A stretch of DNA of 64,000 nt, from assembly GCA_022316685.1 (NCBI GenBank), contig JAKJHU010000385.1:62001-126000 (forward strand), written 5' to 3'. This DNA is from Progne subis subis. Taxonomy: Eukaryota > Chordata > Aves > Passeriformes > Hirundinidae. Positions 42,951 through 55,100 of the stretch are shown here, in pieces (within the stretch, counting starts at the first letter, position 1; each line of letters opens with the position of its first letter). The translations under genes were made by a program, and so were the position numbers. The notes under the pieces were generated by a model that was given only the letters and a program-made list of their open reading frames with translations, did no database searches and was not told the origin of the DNA.

Positions 42951-42968
42951 TCTTTTTTTTTTTATTTT

Positions 42969-43151
42969 TCTCTTTTCTTTTCTTTTCTTTTCTTTTCTTT
43001 TCTTTTCTTTTCTTTTCTTTTCTTTTCTTTTCTTTTCTTTTCTTTTCTTTTCTTTTCTTTTCTTTTCTTTTCTTTTCTTTTCTTTTCTTTTCTTTTCTTT
43101 TCTTTTCTTTTCTTTTCTTTTCTTTTCTTTTCTTTTCTTTTCTTTTCTTTT
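42969..43151 (+). repeat. (TCTTT)n microsatellite
   Basis: About 36 nearly perfect pentamers at the junction of units 1 and 2. The poly-Lys/Glu and Phe/Leu-rich frames across it are artefacts. Confidence 0.95.
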
Positions 43152-44065
43152 TTCTCTTTCCCAGCTGCCTGCACCTTCCCAAACTAACTGCTACTCCACC
43201 TCAGCCCAGCTACACAATTGCTACAACCACCAGCACCCCACATCCCCAAAACTGCCTCTTGCTTTTGTGCCCCCTGCTCCAACGGCCCAAAACACCCCAT
43301 CCACCACTGCCAACTCTACCCCTCCCTACTTTCACAAAACTCCTCACACTGCAATCCCCACATTATACAGGCCACATGAGACCAGACTATGCTATGTCTT
43401 CAGGCCAAGTCTCCTCCAACCAGCCCTTGCACACTTCCAGCCATTCCAGGGCAGCTGCAGCTTTTCCTCCCACTCTGTGCCAGGGCCCCACCGCCCTCCC
43501 AGGGAACAAGTCCATCCCCACATCCCAGCTCACCCTGGCCCCAGGCAGTGTCCAGCCATGGCCTGTGTCCTGGCACTGCAGGCCCTTGGCAAGAGTCTCT
43601 CCCAGCCAGCAATTCCTGCTCTTCCCTGCTCTGGGGCAGCAGCTGCAAGTTCATTTGCTCCCTGGGCTCTGGCCCAGCCCCAAGCCAGGGCCGGGACCTT
43701 TCCCCAGAGCTCTGTGGCCACTGCAATGCTCACAGCTGCAACGCCGCCACAGCTCCAGGAGCCTTTGGACATCGCTCCAAGGGAATGCCCAGGCTGCCAC
43801 TGTTGGGCTGTCTGTGCAGGGCAGGGGCCTGCAGTCCATGATCCTGCTGCCTCCCTCCCAGCTCAGCCTTCATGTTTCCTCCAGGTGCAGCCAGAGCTCT
43901 TGGGGCTAGGCAAGGAGTGGCACAGCCCCAGCGTTCCCCTCTCTAGGACATCACCGTGCTGGCAGCTCCAAGGTTCCATTCTCTGTGACACCATGGCTGG
44001 GGGCAGCTCCAACATTCCATGCCTTGGAGATGCTCCAAGGGAAGCTTCCAGAGCCCACCCAGTCA

Positions 44066-44696
44066 GCTGAGACACTAAATTTGAAGAATTAGGGATTTTT
44101 AGGAAAGTTAAGATAATAAGTTGCTGAAAGAGCTGAAGTAGATAGGCAAGCTTTGTTCACAGTTAACAGAAGACGGATCTTAGATAAGATACCCTGGATT
44201 TAGTAACTCATTGCTTGTCAGGTTTATGTTTATGTAGCTGTGCTTGTAATGAAAAACAAAATGTGGTCAATAAGATATAACTGCAGAATTCCTGCTTGAA
44301 GAACCCATTCAATGCAGGAAATTATAAGTTTTACCAAGAATTCTTCATCACGAATGCATTGAAAAGGTAGAAATAGGTCAGGACAAGGAAGACTCATCTT
44401 ACTTCCTCATTTTGGGTGACCCCTCCCCAGAACAGACCCCCGACTCATTTTAAGAAACAAAGTACGCATGCTTAATAGCATTTTTGCCAATTAACATATG
44501 AAGCGAGGAATGGGAGGTGACAGGGGTATGAATATGCATTTGTATTTTGGGTATTCAACACTTTTGTAAATAAAAGGCTTTGTAATTACCTGTGAATTTT
44601 GCAGTGCGAATTAGGGAAATATCCCACGTGCTGCCTGGCCGTAATAAACATACACTTTCTAACTTAAAACTGTTAGAGAGTTTTTGTCCATCACAG
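44066..44696 (+). repeat. Probable solo LTR in unit 2
   Basis: AT-rich insertion with AATAAA signals near 44570 and 44643, ending ...GTCCATCACA. The start is uncertain (TGAGACAC at 44066 or TGAAGAAT about 18 bases later). The family is not recognised, and no flanking duplication is clear. Confidence 0.5.
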
Positions 44697-44697
44697 T

Positions 44698-44724
44698 TGG
44701 GTATTGATACTAGATCAATACCCA
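44698..44724 (+). other. Perfect 11-bp inverted repeat
   Basis: TGGGTATTGAT, five-base loop ACTAG, ATCAATACCCA. It lies immediately after the probable LTR and has no counterpart in units 1 and 3. Confidence 0.9.
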
Positions 44725-45122
44725 TATTTCTTTAATAAGTCACAGCAAACTGACCAGCCACTGAGCACCCTGGCCTGGGCTGATGTGGAATCTTCTGAAC
44801 ACAGCTCAGGGAAGGTCCTCCAGGCCACCTCCACTGTGCCACAGACAAGTGGCACATAGACTTACAGAGCTCTGGCCAGAGGCGACAGGAAAAGTTCAAA
44901 AAAGAACAAACACAAACAAAAGAACCCAACAACAACAACCACCAAGGAAAATACCACTCTTCCCCCAGCAGAGCTGCTCCCTCCTTCAGGACTTTCAGCT
45001 GCACTAACACACAGCACCGGAAACTGCAAGCAATGACCATTCCTCAGACACATCTGCTGCACAAGTACCTTGAGGACAGCCTAGTAGAAGGATTCTTCTC
45101 TTCCCAGTGAAGGAAGGCCCCT

Positions 45123-45124
45123 TG

Positions 45125-45156
<32 letters not shown>

Positions 45157-45195
45157 TGTTTCTTTCTTTCTTTCTTTGTCCTTCCTTCCTCTTTT
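45123..45195 (+). repeat. (GCTT)n/(CTTT)n microsatellite
   Basis: Eight GCTT units, then CTTT and CTTCC repeats, at the junction of units 2 and 3. Confidence 0.9.
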
Positions 45196-45893
45196 CTTTC
45201 TCCTGCCCTTACCCTCCCAAACTCGCTGCCACTCCACCTCAGCCCTGCTACACAATTGCTACAGGCACCAGCACTTGCGCAAAACTGCGTCTTGCTTGCT
45301 GCCCTCTACACCAACAGCCCAAAACACCCCATCCACCACTGCAATCCCTACCCCTCCCAACTTTCACAAAACCCCTCACACTGCAATCCCCACGTTACAC
45401 TGCTCCATGCCGTACCAGGCCATACCATGTCATGTCTTAGGCCACCAAGTCCCCTCCAACCAGCCCTTGCACACTTCCAGCAATTCCAGGGCAGCCGCAG
45501 CTTTTTCCACCCACTCTGTGCCAGGGCCCCACCACCCTCCCAGGGAACAAGTCCATCCCCACAGCCCAGCTCACCCTGGCCCCAAGCAGTGTCCAGACAT
45601 GGCCTGTGTCCTGGTGCTGCAGGCCCTTGGCAAGAGTCTCTCCCAGGCAGCAATTCCTGCTCTTCCCTGCTCTGGGGCAGCAGCTGCAAGTTGATTTGCT
45701 CCCTGGGCTCTGGCCCAGCCCCAAGCCAGAGCTGGGACCTTTCCCCAGAGCTCTGCAGCCACTGCAATGGTCACAGCTGCGAGGCTGCTGCAGCTCCAGG
45801 AGCCTTTGGACACCACTCCCAGGGATGCCCAGGCTGCCACTGTTGGGCTGTCTGTGCAGGGCAGGGGCCTGCACTCCATGATCCCGCTGCCTC
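45196..45893 (+). repeat. Tandem segment unit 3, truncated
   Basis: Matches the first 700 bases of unit 2, then stops after 'gctgcctc', where the next retroviral element begins. Confidence 0.75.
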
Positions 45894-48800
45894 TTATTAC
45901 GATCTGCTCTTACAAGTGGGGGTCATAATGGTTCATTTACTGATCTCAGAGTGCAAAACACAGCACAGAGGGGATTTCAGTATGATTCAAAACAAATGCA
46001 CTTTTTATTGGTTGACCATAGCAAATGTGACAGAGGGATGAAGAGTGAGAGAAAGAGACAGAGAGAGAGAGGAAAAAGGGGATAAAGCTACCAAAGGTGG
46101 AGATGAAATCCTGGTGTTCCACTTGATGGGTGTGCTTTTCACATTGGGGACAGTCTCTCTCAAAATCTCTGGTTTACTCAGGGGTTTTTATTATAGTCCT
46201 CCATTTTGGAGGGAACAAGAAATACAAATAAGTCTACTGAAGCCACCAAGGGGGAACAGGTAGTCCATGTTCTCAGCAGTAAGCGAGAGCCATTATCTTC
46301 TTGGTCCAACGACCATACCTGCAGGCAAATATCTCGCTTTGGTTAAGTCAGCCCCAGCCCCCCACACTGGGGTTATAGGGGTCTCATGTCTCAGTCCTTG
46401 AGAGGGGCTTTATACAGAGGTCTCAATCTCAGTCCTTGGGAGGGGGCTTTGATCTCCGTCTGTCACGGTGGTTGTGGAGCAGATGAAGGATTTTCCGTGG
46501 GGGACCACCAAAGTTACCCCAGAAAGTTCCCTTGGCCAAGAGGTGGGGAAATTCATAGCCTATTTTCGTGAAGCAGGGACCGTACAGCAGGTGTAATCTT
46601 CAGGTACAGAACTGCCATTACACTACTCAAAGCCAGTGTACCGTGGTGTGGTGACACAGGAAAACGCATCTGCAGACGATTGGCAAGCATCCACCTCAAG
46701 CAGGCCAGAACTGCAGTGGGGTCCTCGGGGTCCTTATGTCGATTGTGAGGCAAATGAGGGGAACTTCAGACAGACTCTTACATCACCCTGTGACTCATGA
46801 TTTTCTTTAAGGGAGCTTCACAGTGTCCTTCAGGACTCGTCAATGTTGGTAGTATATCCTGAAGAACAGAGACAGCATGTAGAGAGAGAGAGAGAAAGAA
46901 GGGAAAGGAAAAATAGAAAGGGAAAAGGAAACAATAAACAAATATCTAATTATTAAACAGAACATAAATAATCAAAACAATTATAACAATCAGTATTAAT
47001 TAAAATAATTCTTTCAAAACAAATCACAAAAAATCAAAAGTTATTTTCCTGAGATTACAAAAGAAAATCATTTCAAAACATACATTCAAATTTTATATTC
47101 GCCTTGTGTCAATAGCCTTGGGGATGTCCATAGGGGAGAGGATATCTGCCAAGTTATGAGCATTAATTATGGACGTCAACCGTGTTAACCGTTTCATCAT
47201 TCTCCAGTTCATCATTAATAAAATTGCTGATAAAAGAAAACCAATTAAAACTAAAATCAAAAGGACAATGATGGGATGACACAATTTGTTCAAGGCACTT
47301 GTGGCAGTAGGTGACCACCCAAAAAGAGTATCCCACCTCCTGTGCTCGACATCTTTTCTTACCCTTCCTATAACACAATGTTTTTCTTTCACGTTATGAT
47401 GAACAGTTATCAGGGTTTTCTGTCCGACTTTCTTGATCTTTTCCAAAATTTCTATTAAGTCCTGGTGCAGCAACAATTGCTTTACCAAAGCAATTGTTCA
47501 TTCCAATGGGAGTAGGTGATAGTTTGTGAATCAATGTGTAATTTGATTGCAAAAGGTAATGAGAGGTAACTGGAGTTTATAAGAAAAGTCGCATCCTGTG
47601 ATTTTAGTAAAATTGCAAGCACAAAAATTTGAATGATTTTTAGTATCTACTACTACATTTTTGACAAATACAATATCACAAGTAGTTCTAAAGCATGCAC
47701 AACCATTACCTATATATATAAGGACTGTTTCAGGACCCTCGTTAGGATGAATTTCAAAATGACAGATATTTTGCTCAGTGTCCAGACAAATATCTTGAGC
47801 TATAACTGCATTACTTTCACAGATAAACCCCTGTTGTTCTCAGACAATACAGGATTCTAAGTTAACAGTTTGCCATTTCTCACCAATTTGTTGGGCCCAT
47901 TCCCTATGCTCGGAAGGGTAGAGAATAGCTCCATCATGATTCAATCCTAATGCAAGGATAGGGAATATCAAATGACCTGAGGCATTACATATGGATAACA
48001 CAAAAGCTGTGGCTGTGTTTGTAATGGGGTTGTAAGTAAAATTCACTAAGTTCCACCAGGATTGGAATTCTCTTTCAAAGTCAGTGGCATTGTCCCAAAT
48101 TATTTTCCATATTTCAGTAGGAAAAGTGCCTTCTTCACCTTCTCTTATAATAGAGGCAGCAACTGACTGCATCCACAATTGAGCCTGGATACAGCTGAGG
48201 GCCAAAGAAACATTGTTTTGTGTAGCACTGAGTGCATCAATTACCAATTTATGGTCATTCACATTTACCTTTTCCTAGTTTGGTAATATGTTTGATAACA
48301 ACCACTGATGTGTTCCCAAAGCCAAGAAGGACAACTGTAGTGGTTGTTGTAATTTAGTCAAGTCTCTAGTTGTGGCACCCAATTTATTCATTATTACTTC
48401 TAAATCAATACTATTTAGAATTCCCAATCCTCTTCCCATAACACCAGTTATGTCTCTAAGTGTCTGCTTTTTAAAAGAGTTCCACTTTCGCAACCAGACT
48501 GTCCAACCGTCAAAGGAAGTCTGCAAGAAAGGTGAACAAGCTGGCTGAATTTCTGAGGTATTATTTTGCAGCAGCAATTTGGCTTGCTTTGAGAGACCAT
48601 GCTGGATTGAACAGTATTTGTTGTTGTCCTGTCTTCCTAATTATATATGGTCCGATTTCAGAAATTCTCGGGCTAAGCATAACCAGTGGTTGGGTTGGAG
48701 TGATGGTAATATGAGCTGTAGTGAATTGGGCTATAACATTTATTTTAAATTTAAAAGAAAACCCTTGAGTATTTTTGGCCCAAAGACAAACTACTTCTAT

Positions 48801-49175
48801 AGTTTGTGCTAGTGTGAAATTGTGCCAACAATCCTGCACGCTTGGGTGTGTGCAGACCTCTTTGTGCTTATATATTTGGTTTGTCAGAACACTGATGGAG
48901 GTTGCCTTCCCATAGGTGGTTCCATTAATCATTTGACACCCTGTACTAATTTTTTCCTCCCACTATCCCTTGAAGCTACCAAGTTTTTTGTTTTTCCCAT
49001 TCTTGCCTAGTATATACCTGATTTTAATGCATAACAACAGCTGAGAGGTTTAAGTCTTTCACATTTCCCATGGAGCCAGTAAAATGAGGAAAAGCTTGGG
49101 ACCAGGGCCATTCAGTATCATATTGAAAAAAGGGTTTTTCAGTCTCTTTCACCTGTTGGGGGATGACTACTGTAC
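45893..49175 (-). mobile_element. Class II-like provirus remnant: env and 3' LTR
   Basis: On the minus strand: a partial env (49175-47093), a 3' untranslated stretch, and a probable LTR whose polyadenylation signal is read from plus TTTATT near 46008. The 5' part of the element is absent; its env is cut at 49175 by the class III LTR. The LTR borders are uncertain: the inner edge is somewhere near 46790, the outer edge near 45893 where tandem unit 3 breaks off. A stretch of 'ctcagtccttg' repeats lies at 46386-46450. Confidence 0.65.
47093..49175 (-). pseudogene. env: env of class II-like remnant
   Basis: Successive open stretches on the minus strand (48932-48561, 48577-48275, 48262-47840, 47488-47093), with few stops between, encode a glycoprotein of at least 680 residues. 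It has many N-x-S/T sites, a Cys-rich part (about 47640-47840), a membrane anchor (HPIIVLLILVLIGFLL, about 47270-47215) and a basic tail. The hydrophobic, helix-rich stretch near 48400-48250 may be the fusion-peptide region. It lacks the CWLC and CX6CC signatures of the gamma-type envs elsewhere in the window and looks like a betaretroviral-type env. At least four stops or shifts disrupt it. Confidence 0.6.
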
Positions 49176-49835
49176 TGTCCTAGGGTAACTTTATGAAGCT
49201 TGTATCCCCAATCGTCTGTTCTGTTTGGACTCTGTATATTGAGTCCTGTGCCTTTAAGACTGGTTCTAAGAGCAAGGAGAAGCGCGGAGTTTGTTTTGAG
49301 AAAACTGCCTGACTCCTCCACATTCTTCTCCGGACGGTGTTCAGCGGAGGCTTGGAGAGACTGCAGGACAGAGATCTTTTTGCTTTTAGTTAGTTTCAGC
49401 TAGCTAGGGCAGAGAAGTTCCCTGGACTGGTTTTTTTCTTTCTTTTTTCTTGGAACTGTTTAAACCTGCTCTGGACTGAAAACCCAGGGGAGCACTGGGG
49501 GCTGCACCTGCAGCCCACCGGGGCCTGGACCTCGGCATTTTCCAGCAGCGCCGGAGGGACTGGGACTGAGGAGAGACTGAGAGAGAGCCGAGCTCCACCC
49601 ACGGCAAGGACTGTCTCAATTTGCCATCGCACTCCAGAACGAGAGGTTTTATTGTTTCGTATTATTCATTCTTTATACTTGTATGCACTTTATTTGTTTA
49701 CTAAAATAGTTTTTTCCACTTTTCTCCACAAAGGTTTTTTTTTCGGACTGGTTGGAGGGAGGGGCCACTTGGGTTTGCTTCCCAGAGGGATCCTATTCAA
49801 GGGTTTTCCCCCAAATTTGTCTCCAAACCGGGACA
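49176..49835 (+). repeat. 5' LTR of class III provirus
   Basis: 660 bp, from TGTCCTAGGG to CCGGGACA. Close to the solo LTR at 28959-29631 in sequence and length. Confidence 0.85.
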
Positions 49836-50352
49836 TACCTTTAATTGGCGCCTACTGCGGGGCAAAAGAGAGTGGAAAAAACTTGTATTGATTACTATTA
49901 ACTGCATTTTTTTTGTTGTCCTTTGGGTAGGGATTAAACAGACAGTAGCCATGCTACTTCTTGAAGTCCTAACGTCTCTTAGAATAGAGTCTTTTCTGCA
50001 TTTCTGTTCCCTAGGCTTTTTTGAGGTCTTAATACCTTTCTCGTCCCTAGGTTTGTTTTCCTACCCAGAAATAGCTCCAATATTGTCCCTAACATACAGC
50101 TTTTACACTAGAGATGCACAAATTAGAAAATTTATTTTGCTGGGTTCGGTGATTATGGTTTACAAGAAGCTTATAAAGATACTGGAGTTTGTTCTGGGTA
50201 TGTTCAGTTTATGGTTTTTTCGTCCTACCCTGCGTCCTAGTTCCAGCAGCATGTTTTAGGGATTTATCAATAATTGCACCCAGTTTGTTAGAGGGGATGA
50301 GGCTCTTCAGCCTCTTTTTTCCTTCTTCTCTTTTGAGTCAGTTACATCACTT

Positions 50353-51830
50353 TTGGAGAATGTTCAGGGTCTCCTGAATGTTAAAGACACCACCTCCCTG
50401 GTATTTCACCTAGTGACTTTCCTCTATATGGCTTATAGCTTTTCTAGAATGAGTCACACACTGCTAAACACTGTAGGGCAGCAGATAGAGGCAAGGGAGC
50501 AGGGAGATAAATCAGTCACTCAGGCTGCAGCCAACCCCACAGCTATTCAGGCTGCAGCTAAACCAGACAGTGAGGCTAAGACACCGGCAGTTGCTGCAGT
50601 AAAGAAGGGAAAGAAGCACACGGACAAAACCGATCGACCAGTAGACGATGATTCAGGTGAAGGATCCTCAATGCCTCCTGACACCCAGTCGGGAGTCAAA
50701 CCAACTGACACACAATCAGAAGCTGAAGCAACTGATGATACACAGTCAGAAGCTGAACCAACTGATACGAAATCAGAAGCCCAACCAACTGGTACAAGAT
50801 CGGAAGTCCAACCAACTAGCACACGATCAGAAGCCCAACCAGCTGCTACAAGATCAGGAGCCCTACCAACTGCTACAACATCAAGAGCCCGACCAACTGC
50901 TACAAGATCAGGAGATACTATTGAGTCCTTTTCCCTAAAGGACCTTCGTGACCTAAGAAAGGATTATACTCGACGACCTGATGAATCTATAATTATTTGG
51001 TTAGTCCGTCTTTAGGATGCTGCAAGCGAGGCTACAATACTGGATGGCACTGAAGCGAGACATCTTGGATCCCTATCACATGATCCAGTTATTGACCAAG
51101 AAATTATGAGGGAGGCTAGTCCTTGCAGTCTCTGGGAACGGGTCTTGAGAAGCGTGGCACAAAGATATCTGTGTGCCGACGATCTCTATCTGCAGCAAAC
51201 TCAGTAGAAAACTATTGAACAAAGGATTCAGTGCTTGAGAGAAATAGCAGTAGCGGAGATTGTCTTCTCAGATGACCTAAACACTAGGAACCCCGACTTG
51301 GTACCATGTACACCTGTAATGTGGCGAAAACTTGTACAACTTGGGCCACAAGAATACTCCTCTGCTTTAGCAATAATGAAGCGAGATGAGACAGAGGAGA
51401 CTGTGCTTGATATGGCAAAGAAGCTCCGAACATATGCAGATGCCGTGCATAGTCCAACACATGCAAGAATCGCAGCTTTGGAAACACAGGTGCGGGGATT
51501 AGCAGACAAAATAAAAGAGGATCTCAAACAACTCAAGGAGAACATTCTCCAGATCTCTGCAGTACAAGTTAGGGGCTCTGGCGCCACACGCAAACGTTCC
51601 CTAGATAGAGAGGGGAAAGGCATCCCACGGGCTAAGCTGTGGGTCCTCCTGCGTGAATGTGGAGAAAACATGAAAAGATAGGATAGAGAATCTACTAATG
51701 CTATGACACAACAGCTGCATGAATTGTTAGATAGCAAGACTGTGAGAAGAAGTTCTAGCAAGAAAGAAGCAGCTCCAGTTACCCAAAGAAATAAAGATAA
51801 TCAAGCTTAGAGGGGCCCTGCCTCTAGCCA
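50353..51830 (+). pseudogene. gag: gag of class III provirus with 9-residue repeats
   Basis: The first open stretch (50353-51015) has a helical N-terminal region, a Lys/Asp-rich linker and about eight tandem copies of a nine-residue unit of the form xPTxTRSEA (about 50698-50925). After a stop, capsid-like sequence continues (51016-51681, with an internal TAG near 51207) and ends in a coiled-coil-like, Lys-rich part. The start codon is not certain. Repeats of this kind are not a standard gag element. Confidence 0.65.
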
Positions 51831-51869
51831 GGTAGAGGTTAAAGAAAACCGTGTTTTTTACACTGTGTA

Positions 51870-52152
51870 GATTTGTTGGCCTGGCACATCAGAACCACAA
51901 AAATATAAAGCCTTAGTTGACACCAGTGCACAGTGCACATTACTCCCATCAAAACATGTGGGGGAAGAATCTGTTTCCATTGCTAGAGTGACAAGGAGTT
52001 CACAAGATTTTACTTTAGTGAAAGCTGATGTGAGCCTGACTAGAAATGAGTGGAAGAGACACCCTATTGTAACTAGCCCAGAAGCTCCATGCATTTTAGG
52101 CATAGACTTCCTCCAGAATAGCTATTACAAAGACCCGAAGGGATTTAAGTAA
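51870..52152 (+). pseudogene. pro: Protease of class III provirus
   Basis: An aspartic protease-like stretch with ALVDTSAQ at the active site (Ser in place of the usual Gly; about 51914-51937) and the ILGIDFL segment near 52095. A TAA at 52150-52152 separates it from reverse transcriptase. Confidence 0.65.
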
Positions 52153-52194
52153 GCATTCGGGATAGCAGCTGTAGAGACAGGAAATGTTAAGCAG

Positions 52195-53280
52195 TTGAAT
52201 ACCTTGCCTGGACTATCAGAGAACCCATCTGCTGTAAGTCTTCTGAAGGTAAAAAAGCAACAAGTGCCAATTGCCACTTCAACAGTGCATCGCCGACAGT
52301 ACAGAACAACTCGAGATGCTGTGATCCCCATCCACAAGATGATCCGTGAGCTGGAGAGCCAAGGGGTGGTCAGCAAAACCCACTCACCCTTCAACAGCCC
52401 CATCTGGCCTGTGCGCAAGTCTGACGGAGAATGGAGATTGACTATGGACTACCGTGCCTTGAACGAAGTGACTCCACCATTGAGCGCTGCTGTGCCGGAC
52501 ATGCTGGAACTCCAGTACGAGCTGGAGTCCAAGGCAGCAAAATGGTACGCCACTATTGACATTGCTAACGCATTTTTCTCCATTCCTCTGGCTGCAGAAT
52601 GCAGGCCTCAGTTTGCCTTCACATGGAGGGGCGTGCAGTACACCTGGAACCGACTGCCCCAGGGGTGGAAACACAGCCCCACCATCTGCCATGGACTGAT
52701 CCAGGCTGCACTGGAAAAGGGTGAGGCTCCGGAACATCTACAGTATATTGATGACATCATTGTGTGGGGAAACACAGAAATGGAAATGTTTGAGAAAGGA
52801 GAGAAGATCATCCAGATTCTCCTGAAGGCTGGCTTTGCTATCAAGAAGAGCAAAGTTAAGGGACCTGCTCGAGAGATCCAGTTTCTAGGAATAAAGTGGC
52901 AAGATGGAAGGCATCAGATTCCCACTGAAGTCATCAACAAGATCACAGCAATGTGTCCACCAACCAACAAAAAGGAAACACAAGCTTTCCTAGGCGCCAT
53001 AGGTTTCTGGAGGATGCGCATTCCTGAGTACAGCCAGATTGTGAGCCCTCTCTACCTGGTCACCTGCAAGAACGATTTCCACTGGGGCCCTGAACAGCAA
53101 CAAGTCTTTGCCCAGATCAAGCAGGAGATCGCTAATGCAGTAGCCCTTGGCCCAGTCAGGACGGGACCAGATGTGAAGAACGTGCTCTACTCAGCAGCCG
53201 GGAGCCATGGCCTGTTCTGGAGCCTTTGGCAGAAGGTGTCTGGGGAGACTCGGGGCCGACCACTGGGATTCTGGAGCTGA
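52195..53280 (+). pseudogene. pol: Reverse transcriptase of class III provirus, open
   Basis: A 361-codon uninterrupted stretch with the RT blocks in order: WRLTMDYRALN, TIDIANAFFSIPL, FTWRG...LPQGWKHSPTICH, and YIDD (52744-52755) followed by FLGI and the thumb region. The PQGWKHSPTI block and YIDD are typical of ERV-L/spuma-related RT. A TGA at 53278-53280 interrupts the link to RNase H; homologous text continues at once in the same frame (SYRGSKANSTPTEKEIL). Confidence 0.85.
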
Positions 53281-54090
53281 AGCTACCGAGGGTCCAAAGC
53301 CAACTCCACTCCAACAGAGAAGGAAATCTTGGCCACCTATGAAGGAGTTCAAGCTGCCTCAGAGGTGATTGGCACAGAAGCACAACTCCTGCTGGCACCT
53401 CGACTACCGGTGCTGGGGTGGATGTTTAAAGGAAAGGTTCCCTCCACTCATCACGCCACCGATGCCACGTGTAGCAAATGGATTGCCCTCATCACTCAGC
53501 GCGCCCGCATTGGAAACCCAAATCGCCCTGGGATTTTGGAGATAATTACAAACTGGCCGGAAGGTGAAAACTTTGGTCTCACAGATGAAGAGGAGCAGGA
53601 ACAAGTGAACACATGCTGAAGAAGCTCCACCATACAACCAACTACCAGCAGAAGAAACACGCTATGCTCTTTTCACTGACGGTTCCTGCCGCATCGTTGG
53701 GATGAACCGGAAGTGGAAAGCAGCCGTATGGAGCCCCACACGACAGGTTGCAGAAGCCACTGAAGGAGAAGGTGGGTCAAGCTAACTTGCTGAACTCAAA
53801 GCTGTTCAACTGGCCCTGGACATTGCTGAAAGAGAGAAGTGGCCAAAGCTCTACCTCTACACTGATTCGTGGATGGTGGCCAATGCTCTGTGGGGATGGC
53901 TGGACAGGTGGAAAAAAGCCAATTGGCAGCGTAGGGGAAAGCCAATCTGGGCTGCAGATGAGTGGAAGGACATTGCCACTTGGGTAGAGAAGCTACCTGT
54001 CAAAGTCCGTCATGTAGATGCCCATGTCCCCAAGAATCGGGCTAATGAGGAACACCGAAACAATGAGCAGGTAGATCAAGCTGCAAAGAT
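53281..54090 (+). pseudogene. pol: Connection and RNase H of class III provirus
   Basis: The connection domain is open to 53619. RNase H follows in shifted frames, with FTDGS-type text near 53672, a TDSW-type block near 53860 and the HVDAHVPKN block near 54010. At least two frameshifts are needed. Confidence 0.7.
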
Positions 54091-54992
54091 AGAGGTGTCA
54101 AAGATAGACTTAGATTGGCAACACAAGGGAGAACTGTTCCTAGCTCGATGGGCCCATGATGCCTCAGGTCACCAGGGCAGAGATGCCACCTATAAGTGGG
54201 CACGAGACCGAGGGGTGGATCTAACCATGGACAGTATTTCTCAGGTTATCCATGACTGTGAGACGTGTGCTACCATCAAGCAGGCCAAGCGGGTGAAGCC
54301 CCTATGGTATGGCAGGCGATGGTGCAAGTATAAGTACGGGGAAGCCTGGCAGATTGACTACATCACCCTTCCCCAAACCCGCCAAGGCAAGCGCTACGTG
54401 CTGACCATGGTGGAAGCCACCACTGGGATGGCTGGAGACCTACCCTGTGCCTCACGCTACTGCCCGGAACACCATTCTGGGCCTTGAAAAGCAAATCCTG
54501 TGGAGACATGGTACCCCTGAGAGGATTGAGTCTGACAACGGGACTCATTTCAAGAACAGTCTTATAAACACCTGGGCTAGAGAACATGGCATTGAGTGGG
54601 TGCACCATATTCCTTATCATGCGCAAGCAGCTGGGAAAGTTGAACGGTGCAATGGCCTGCTTAAAACCACTTTGAATGCACTGGGTGGGGGGACTTTCAA
54701 GAACTGGGAGATTAATTTAGCAAAGGCCACCTGGTTAGTGAACACTCGAGGTTCCACCAACCGAGCAGGCCCTGCCCAATCTGAGCCCCTGAGAACAAGA
54801 GATGGAGATAAGGTTCCAGTGGTACACATGAGAGGAATGGTGGGAAAAACTGTCTGGATTAATTCTGCCTCCAGCAAAGACAATCCCGCTCGTGGGGTTG
54901 TTTTTGCTCAGGGACCTGGCTGCACATGGTGGGTGATGCAAAAGGATAGAGAGACCCGCTGCATACCTCAAGGGGACCTTGTTTTTCGGTGA
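54091..54992 (+). pseudogene. pol: Integrase of class III provirus
   Basis: The HHCC zinc domain is present: WAHDASGHQG and CETC (about 54145-54280). The catalytic triad is visible: Asp in QIDYI (54355-54357), Asp in ESDNG (54534-54536) and Glu in GKVERC (54642-54644), with 35 residues between the last two, the canonical D,D35E. One frameshift near 54450-54485 separates the first Asp from the rest. It ends TGA at 54990-54992 with an intact C-terminal part. No env follows. Confidence 0.85.
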
Positions 54993-55100
54993 ACACTGTG
55001 ACTGTGTCTGTATTTATATTCCCATGTATATATATGTATATTATTTAAAGGTTTAAATTCAATATAATATGTTAGTGTGGGAAAAATTCGGGGTGGATAA
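54993..55100 (+). other. 3' untranslated region of class III provirus
   Basis: AT-rich; a weak purine run (gtgggaaaaattcggggtgg) precedes the LTR and may be the polypurine tract. Confidence 0.5.

Larger units (their letters stand above)
43152..45122 (+). repeat. Tandem segment unit 2 (interrupted by an LTR)
   Basis: It follows unit 1 in the same orientation. A foreign block at about 44066-44730 splits the sequence that is continuous in unit 1 (about 41875-41900). No gene recognised. Confidence 0.7.

Noticed and set aside
42910..43187. Frames rich in Lys/Glu or Phe/Leu
   Set aside because: They are translations of the TCTTT microsatellite.
46553..46753. A 66-codon minus-strand frame downstream of the class II-like env
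   Set aside because: It lies in the probable U3 of the LTR; no domain, and I could not confirm it in a second copy.
49846..49863. Firm tRNA assignment for the ERV-L primer site
   Set aside because: TGGCGCC fits the Lys type, but the rest matches only in part and the site lies ten bases from the LTR end, farther than usual. It is mentioned only as Lys-like.
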